Assembly: GCA_946481025.1 (NCBI GenBank)
Contig: CAMLNA010000127.1
Coordinates: 1 to 12,314 of the forward strand
Length of the DNA: 12,314 nt
Source of the DNA: an uncultured Rivibacter sp.
GTDB lineage: Bacteria > Pseudomonadota > Gammaproteobacteria > Burkholderiales > Burkholderiaceae
Direction: 5' to 3'
Part shown: positions 7,972-12,314 of the stretch, in pieces
Numbering within the stretch: position 1 is the stretch's first letter
Layout of the letters: every line of letters begins with the position of its first letter
Program-made: the position numbers and the translations under genes
Notes under the pieces: generated by a model
What the model saw: the letters and a program-made list of their open reading frames with translations, nothing else
Databases searched by the model: none
What the model was told of the DNA's origin: nothing

Positions 7972-7992
7972 TCGCTTCAACCGCGAAACGCC

Positions 7993-9981
7993 ATGTGCGC
8001 CATGAAACCCTCCCCCCTTCCTCAGCGCCAGCCCCGCATCGTGGCCGTCGGGTTCCACCGGCTGCGCAGCCTGCTGCTGGAGCTGGCGCCGGCGTTTCGC
8101 GACCAGGCGCAGGTCGAGGTGCTCGACAAGGGCTTCGAAGAGGCGGTGGCGCAGGTGCGCGCCAGCCAGGCGGTCGAGCCGATCGACGTGCTGGTGTCCG
8201 CCGGGTCCAACGGCGCGTTCCTGCGCCAGCACCTCGAACTGCCGGTGGTGCTGGTGAAGGTGGGCGGCTACGACGTCATGCGCGCGCTGGGCCGCGCCCG
8301 CGCCATCTCGCCACGCATCGCGATGGTGGCCTACGGCGAGCCCTCGCCGGAGGTGCAGCAGTTCAACGAACGTTTCGGCCTCGGTGTCGTGCAGCGCTCC
8401 TACCGCACCGAGGAAGAGGCGCGCGATTGCGTGCGCGAGCTGCGCGCACTCGGCATCGAGGTGGTGGTGGCGCCCGGCCTGGTGGCCGACCTGGCCGAGG
8501 AAGCCGGCATGACCGGCGTGTTCCTCTACTCGCAGGACGCGGTACGCGAGGCGCTGGACGACGCGGTGGAGATCGCCCGAGTGGGTCGCATCGAGCAGGC
8601 CAAGCGCGAGCGCCTCAACACGATCCTGGCGCAGCTGAAGGACGGCGTGGTGGCGGTGGACCTGCAGGAGCGCATCGAGACGCTCAACCCCGCGATGGAG
8701 CAGCTGCTCGGCGCCGCGCCCGGCTCGCTGCTCGGGCGGCGCCTCTCCGAGGTGGCGCCCGAGCTGAGCCTGGCGGGCACGCTGGCCGAGGCACGCGCCG
8801 AGCTCGAGCGGGTGCAGCAGCTGGGCCTGCGCACACTGGTGGCCAGCCGCATGCCGATCGTCGAGCAGGGCCGCCAGACCGGCGCGGTGCTCACCTGCCA
8901 GGACCCGGCCGCCATCCACCGCGTCGACCGCAACCTGCGCGCCAACCGCGCCCCGCGCGGCAGCGCCAGCGGCACCACGCGCTACACGCTGGAGCAGATC
9001 GTGGGCGCCTCGGCGGCCATCCGGCGCACCAAGGCGCTGGCAGCGGCCAGCGCGGCCAGCGACGCCACGGTGCTCATCAGCGGCGAAAGCGGCACCGGCA
9101 AGGAGTTGCTGGCGCAAGGCATCCACAGCGCGAGCCGGCGGCGCCGCCAGCCCTTCGTGGCGGTGAACTGCGCGGCGTTTCCCGAGGCGCTGCTCGAAAG
9201 CGAGCTGTTCGGCCACGAGGAAGGCGCCTTCACCGGCTCGCGCCGCGGGGGCAAGGCCGGCCTCTTCGAAGCCGCGCACACCGGCACCCTCTTTCTCGAT
9301 GAGGTGGGCGAGATGCCGGTGCCCTTGCAGACACGGCTGCTGCGGGTGCTGCAGGAGCGGGAGATCCTGCGCATCGGCTCCACCGAACCGATGCCCGTGG
9401 ACGTGCGCGTGATCGCCGCCACGCACCGCGACCTGCAGGCGCAGGTGGAGTGCGGCGCGTTCCGGCGCGACCTCTACTACCGCCTCAACATCCTGCGCCT
9501 GGCGCTGCCGCCGCTGCGCGAGCGCCGCGACGACGTGCCGCTGCTGGCCGCGCAGCTGCTCGACAAGATCGCACGCCGCCTGCAGGCCGAGACCCGGCAG
9601 GCGGCCCCCATGGTGCAGGCGCTGCTCGAGCACACCGGCCACTACGCCTGGCCGGGCAACGTGCGCGAGCTCGAGAACCTCATCGAACGCGTGGTGGTGT
9701 ATAGCGGCAGCCACGCGGCGCCCCACGCGACCCACACGCCGCAGGTGCTGCTGCAGATGCTGGGCGACATCGCGCCCGAAGTGTTCGAACGAGCAACGCC
9801 GGCGAAGGCCGCCTCGCCGGCGCCCGCGGTTGCGCCGGCCTCGCTGCAGGCCACGCGCAAGGCGGCCGAACGGCAGCGCGTGCTCGACGTGCTGGAAGCC
9901 TGCAACGGCAGCCGGGCGCTCGCCTGCCGGCAGCTCGGCATCAGCCGGGCGACCTTGTGGCGCAAGCTGAACGCCGGCTGA
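7993..9981 (+). CDS. prpR: PrpR, sigma54-dependent activator of propionate catabolism
   Basis: 662 residues in the classic three-part layout. Residues about 14-190 are the PrpR N-terminal sensor (PrpR_N), thought to bind 2-methylcitrate; about 205-310 is a PAS-like segment ([23 protein letters not shown]). The AAA+ sigma54-interaction domain follows at about 332-570, with Walker A GESGTGKE at 364-371, the sigma54-contacting loop GAFTG at 411-415, Walker B LFLDEVGE at 433-440 and [15 protein letters not shown] at 551-565. An Ala/Pro-rich linker (about 600-620) leads to a Fis-type helix-turn-helix ([21 protein letters not shown], 639-659). The ATG at 7993 is taken; one at 8002 is equally possible, as neither has a strong ribosome site. 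No convincing sigma70 promoter was found in the AT-rich stretch before it. It is divergent from the operon it should control. Confidence 0.95.
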   Translation: MCAMKPSPLPQRQPRIVAVGFHRLRSLLLELAPAFRDQAQVEVLDKGFEEAVAQVRASQAVEPIDVLVSAGSNGAFLRQHLELPVVLVKVGGYDVMRALGRARAISPRIAMVAYGEPSPEVQQFNERFGLGVVQRSYRTEEEARDCVRELRALGIEVVVAPGLVADLAEEAGMTGVFLYSQDAVREALDDAVEIARVGRIEQAKRERLNTILAQLKDGVVAVDLQERIETLNPAMEQLLGAAPGSLLGRRLSEVAPELSLAGTLAEARAELERVQQLGLRTLVASRMPIVEQGRQTGAVLTCQDPAAIHRVDRNLRANRAPRGSASGTTRYTLEQIVGASAAIRRTKALAAASAASDATVLISGESGTGKELLAQGIHSASRRRRQPFVAVNCAAFPEALLESELFGHEEGAFTGSRRGGKAGLFEAAHTGTLFLDEVGEMPVPLQTRLLRVLQEREILRIGSTEPMPVDVRVIAATHRDLQAQVECGAFRRDLYYRLNILRLALPPLRERRDDVPLLAAQLLDKIARRLQAETRQAAPMVQALLEHTGHYAWPGNVRELENLIERVVVYSGSHAAPHATHTPQVLLQMLGDIAPEVFERATPAKAASPAPAVAPASLQATRKAAERQRVLDVLEACNGSRALACRQLGISRATLWRKLNAG

Positions 9982-10125
9982 GCGGTCGCCGGCGCGCGCG
10001 TCTTGCATTCCGGACGCGGCCTCCCCAACTGGGCAGGATCCCACCCTGGCCACCTGGCTGATTCGCCGGGGCCGGTGGACGCGTACCGTGCCGGCATCGC
10101 GTCCTGAACAGCAAGGAGTCCGACC

Positions 10126-11046
10126 ATGACGAACGCTGCCGCAGCCAGCCATCCGCTGGCGGTCTTTTCCGAAGCGCTGTCGTCTCTGGCCGCCGCGGTG
10201 GGCGCCAGCACCTTCTGCATTCCAGGCCGCCATGGCCGCGCGCTGGCCACCGCGGTGGCATGGCGGCCCGGCATCGCCGTCACCGTGGCCCACGTGTTCC
10301 GGCGCACGCCGGCGGCGCTGTCCTTCGTCGGCCCCGAGGGCACGGTGGTGGAAGCCACGCTCGCCGGCATCGACTCGTCGACCGACCTGGCGGTGTTTCG
10401 CATGGCCGAAGCGGCCGCGCCGGCCATCACGCCCGGCAACGCCGCCACCTTGAAGGCCGGCAGCCTGGTCATGGCGGTGGGCCGCTCGTCGGGCGGTGAC
10501 GTGACGGCCAGCCACGGCATCGTGAACCGCAGCGCCGGCCCCTGGGAAACCTGGCTCGGCGGGCAGCTCGACCGCCTGATCCGGCTCGACGGCGGCCTGC
10601 ACGAAGGCCTGTCGGGCGCACCGGTGACCGATGCGCTCGGCACGGTGGTGGGCATCGCGACCTCGGCGCTGTCGCGCAGCTACGGCATGGTGGTGCCGGC
10701 CTCCACGGTGAACCGCGTGGTGGATGCGCTGCTCACGAAGGGCCATGTCTCGCGCGCCTTCCTCGGCATCGGCGCCCAGCCGGTCGCCGTGGCCGGTGAA
10801 GAAGAAGGCGGCCTGCTCATCACCGGCCTGGTGCCCGGCGGGCCCGCGCAGGCGGCGGGCATGCTGGTGGGCGACATCCTCGTGCGAGTGGACGGCCAGC
10901 CGGCGAGCAGCCTGCAGGCCCTGCGGCAAGCGCTGTCCGACAAGGTGGGCCAGGCCGTCCAGGCCACCGTGCACCGCGGCGGCGTGCCCACCGAGCTGAC
11001 CCTCACGGTGGCCCAATGGCCGACCGAGAAGCGCCACCGCTGCTAG
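10126..11046 (+). CDS. Trypsin-like serine protease with PDZ domain (HtrA/S1C type), no export signal
   Basis: 306 residues. The start is the ATG at 10126, with AAGGAG 7 nt upstream. The first 200 residues are a chymotrypsin-fold protease with a complete triad: H56 in TVAHVF, D87 in SSTDLAVF and S163 in EGLSGAPV. The serine motif is GLSGAP rather than the usual GNSGGP of DegP/DegS, so substrate-pocket geometry may differ. Residues about 210-297 form one PDZ domain (AFLGIG at 211-216, GLLITGLVPGGPAQAAGM at 229-246, GDILVRVDGQP at 249-259). The N-terminus has no Lys/Arg followed by a hydrophobic run long enough for a signal peptide or membrane anchor, which is unusual because HtrA proteins normally act in the periplasm. 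The downstream regulator gene overlaps its 3' end by 31 nt, suggesting co-expression. The substrate is unknown, and it could be a peptide-binding or chaperone-like relative rather than an active protease. Confidence 0.85.
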   Translation: MTNAAAASHPLAVFSEALSSLAAAVGASTFCIPGRHGRALATAVAWRPGIAVTVAHVFRRTPAALSFVGPEGTVVEATLAGIDSSTDLAVFRMAEAAAPAITPGNAATLKAGSLVMAVGRSSGGDVTASHGIVNRSAGPWETWLGGQLDRLIRLDGGLHEGLSGAPVTDALGTVVGIATSALSRSYGMVVPASTVNRVVDALLTKGHVSRAFLGIGAQPVAVAGEEEGGLLITGLVPGGPAQAAGMLVGDILVRVDGQPASSLQALRQALSDKVGQAVQATVHRGGVPTELTLTVAQWPTEKRHRC

Positions 11047-11705
11047 CCACGGAACCCGCCGCGCCGGTGGCGCTGCGCGTGGCGGTGGTCGCGGCATCAC
11101 CGCTGGTGCGCGCCGGGGTGCGTGCGGCCCTGCAGCGCGCGGGCTGCGAGGTTGCTGCAACGGCAGGCTCGCCGGCCGAACTGGCCCTGGCCGCCTCCTC
11201 GCAGGAAGCCGCCATCGACGTGGTGGTGCTCGACGCGAGCGCCCTCGACGCGCACGGGCATGAGGGCCACGAAGGCTGGCCGCCGACCGTGCTGCTGGTG
11301 GGCGACAACGACGAATCGCTCGTGTCGCAATGGCTGGCCGAGGGTGCGACGCTGCTGCCGCGCCACGCACCCGCCGCGCAGATCGCCGCGGCTGCACACG
11401 CCGCCGCGGCCGGCCTCGTGGCCACCTCGCGAGAGCTGATGGCGCAGTCACTGCGCGTTTCGCAGCTTTCAGCGCCTGGCCGAGCCAGCGAGCCTCACGA
11501 GCCGCTCACCGCCCGCGAAACCGAGGTGCTCGCGCAGATGGCGCAAGGCCTGGGCAACAAGGCGATCGCCGAGACCCTGCACATCTCGACCCACACGGCG
11601 AAGTTCCACGTGGCGCAGATCATCGCGAAGCTCGATGCGAGCTCGCGCGCCCACGCGGTGGCAAAGGCGTTGAGGGCCGGGCTGCTGGAGGGATCCAATA
11701 CCTGA
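11016..11705 (+). CDS. LuxR/NarL-type DNA-binding response regulator with degenerate receiver domain
   Basis: 229 residues. A receiver-like domain spans about 20-135 and a LuxR helix-turn-helix about 163-225 (PLTARETEVLAQMAQGLGNK, then IAETLHISTHTAKFHV), both in the usual NarL/FixJ order. The probable phosphoacceptor survives (D73 in VVVLDAS), but the acidic pair that binds Mg2+ after the first strand is replaced by A26-A27-S28 (VVAASPLVRAG). The conserved lysine is replaced by R116 (LLPRHAP), and no Thr/Ser is seen at the switch position (LLVGDND). It therefore probably does not use ordinary phosphorylation. The start at 11016 lies inside the protease gene with no strong ribosome site, implying translational coupling. 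No histidine kinase is adjacent. The DNA-binding half looks intact, so it should regulate transcription; the target may be its own operon, but that is inference. Confidence 0.88.
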   Translation: MADREAPPLLATEPAAPVALRVAVVAASPLVRAGVRAALQRAGCEVAATAGSPAELALAASSQEAAIDVVVLDASALDAHGHEGHEGWPPTVLLVGDNDESLVSQWLAEGATLLPRHAPAAQIAAAAHAAAAGLVATSRELMAQSLRVSQLSAPGRASEPHEPLTARETEVLAQMAQGLGNKAIAETLHISTHTAKFHVAQIIAKLDASSRAHAVAKALRAGLLEGSNT

Positions 11706-11768
11706 GGTCGCAGGCATTCTTTCGTAGCGGCCCGCGTTGGTCCGCCAACTCGCAGACGAGGCGCCTAC

Positions 11769-12314
11769 CTACGCGCCGTAGGCCGCCATGAAGACCCGTA
11801 CGGCCTCGCGCAGAAGAGCCTTGTCTTCCCGGGAATCCGGCATCTCGAGCTTCAGCATTCCCCGGATGTGCCCGGAGCCCAGGAACATCGACAGGAACAG
11901 GTCCGCTGCCTGAAGCGGGTTGCGCACCTTCAGCGCGCCCGCCGAGTGGGCACGGCGCAGGTATGCAGCCAGCTCGCCGTTCAGGCGCTCGGGGCCGTCC
12001 TGGTAGAGCGCACGGCAGACTTCCGGCTGCGCCCCCGCGACGCCGTAGACGGCGCGCAACGCACCCAGGGCGTCGCCGCGCGCCAGCGAGAGAAACCGGG
12101 CGCCGATCGCCAGCAGCGCCTTCTCCGGCTGGTCCGGGTCCAGCACCCCGGCGCCCGGGAAGCCAGCCACCACCGTCGCCGTCCTGTCGCGAACGACCGC
12201 CTGGAACAGCCCTTCCTTGGAGCCGAAGTTGTTGTACACGGTCATCTTGGCAACGCCGGCGTCCGCGGCGATGGCATCCACGCTGGCACGCTCCAGGCCA
12301 TGCTCGTTGAAGTG
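11769..12314 (-). CDS. TetR-family transcriptional regulator (5' end beyond window)
   Basis: The C-terminal 181 residues are present, ending at a TAG (11769-11771); the frame is open through the right edge. An internal GTG at 12281 falls within the conserved helix-turn-helix and is not the start. The visible N-terminal part is the TetR DNA-binding domain: GLERASVDAIAADAGVAKMT followed by VYNNFGSKEGLFQAVV, where the recognition helix and the F-x-S/N-K-E-x-L segment match the family closely. The rest is an alpha-helical ligand-binding domain of normal length, too variable to predict an inducer. It probably represses a neighbouring gene beyond the window. It converges on the LuxR-type gene with a 63-nt gap and no good terminator. 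Confidence 0.9.
   Translation of the reverse strand, partial: HFNEHGLERASVDAIAADAGVAKMTVYNNFGSKEGLFQAVVRDRTATVVAGFPGAGVLDPDQPEKALLAIGARFLSLARGDALGALRAVYGVAGAQPEVCRALYQDGPERLNGELAAYLRRAHSAGALKVRNPLQAADLFLSMFLGSGHIRGMLKLEMPDSREDKALLREAVRVFMAAYGA

Noticed and set aside
7966..11451. A very long open frame on the minus strand (1161 codons) opposite prpR and the protease
   Set aside because: It lies antisense to two genes with clear family motifs and reads as His/Arg/Ala-rich low-complexity protein, the usual product of high-GC third positions on the opposite strand. It has no domain and no coherent start.
11763..11783. A small inverted repeat (GCCTAC and GTAGGC) at the convergent end of the LuxR- and TetR-type genes, as a terminator
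   Set aside because: The stem is only 6 bp with a 9-nt loop and no T-tract, and it overlaps the TetR stop codon and last coding residues.
1..12314. CRISPR arrays, tRNA or rRNA genes, insertion sequences, prophage or defence genes
   Set aside because: No regularly spaced repeats, tRNA-like cloverleaf, transposase motif, or change in base composition suggesting a mobile insertion was seen in the window.

Overview
The window is GC-rich DNA (clearly above 60% GC by eye) from what looks like a betaproteobacterium of the order Burkholderiales. The basis is a methylcitrate-cycle cluster of the prpB-prpC-acnD-prpF type with a divergent sigma54-dependent prpR, a PEP-CTERM exported protein, and the high GC3 of every gene. 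The genus cannot be fixed from this sequence alone; environmental Burkholderiales of the Rubrivivax/Methylibium/Rhizobacter kind are a plausible guess.

Layout. Positions 1-895 (minus) hold the N-terminal part of an ATP-grasp CoA-ligase subunit related to ATP-citrate lyase; it runs off the left edge. A strong hairpin terminator (997-1028) separates it from a small PEP-CTERM secreted protein (1065-1658, minus). Positions 1767-7797 (minus) carry the methylcitrate operon in the transcribed order prpB (methylisocitrate lyase), prpC (2-methylcitrate synthase), acnD (Fe/S 2-methylcitrate dehydratase) and prpF (aconitate isomerase). Gaps within it are short, except between prpC and acnD, where a long imperfect inverted repeat lies. 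No terminator is visible between prpF and the PEP-CTERM gene, so the latter may be the last cistron of the operon. The divergent prpR (7993-9981, plus) encodes the sigma54 activator. The 195-bp prpB/prpR gap holds a near-consensus -24/-12 promoter, a perfect IHF-consensus match and an upstream inverted repeat in the order expected for an enhancer-driven promoter.

To the right are a plus-strand pair with overlapping reading frames: a trypsin-like/PDZ (HtrA-type) protease without an export signal, and a LuxR-type regulator whose receiver domain has lost most of its phosphorylation pocket. Convergent to them, a TetR-family repressor gene (minus) runs off the right edge.

Function. Propionyl-CoA is condensed with oxaloacetate (PrpC), dehydrated by AcnD, isomerised by PrpF, presumably hydrated by a housekeeping aconitase encoded elsewhere, and cleaved to pyruvate and succinate (PrpB). 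PrpR is expected to sense 2-methylcitrate. Neither a prpD dehydratase nor a prpE propionyl-CoA synthetase is present here. The most distinctive items are the readable sigma54/IHF/enhancer control region, the intercistronic repeat, the citrate-binding ligase beside the methylcitrate genes, and the protease/pseudo-receiver pair. Nothing in the window is clearly a wholly new system.
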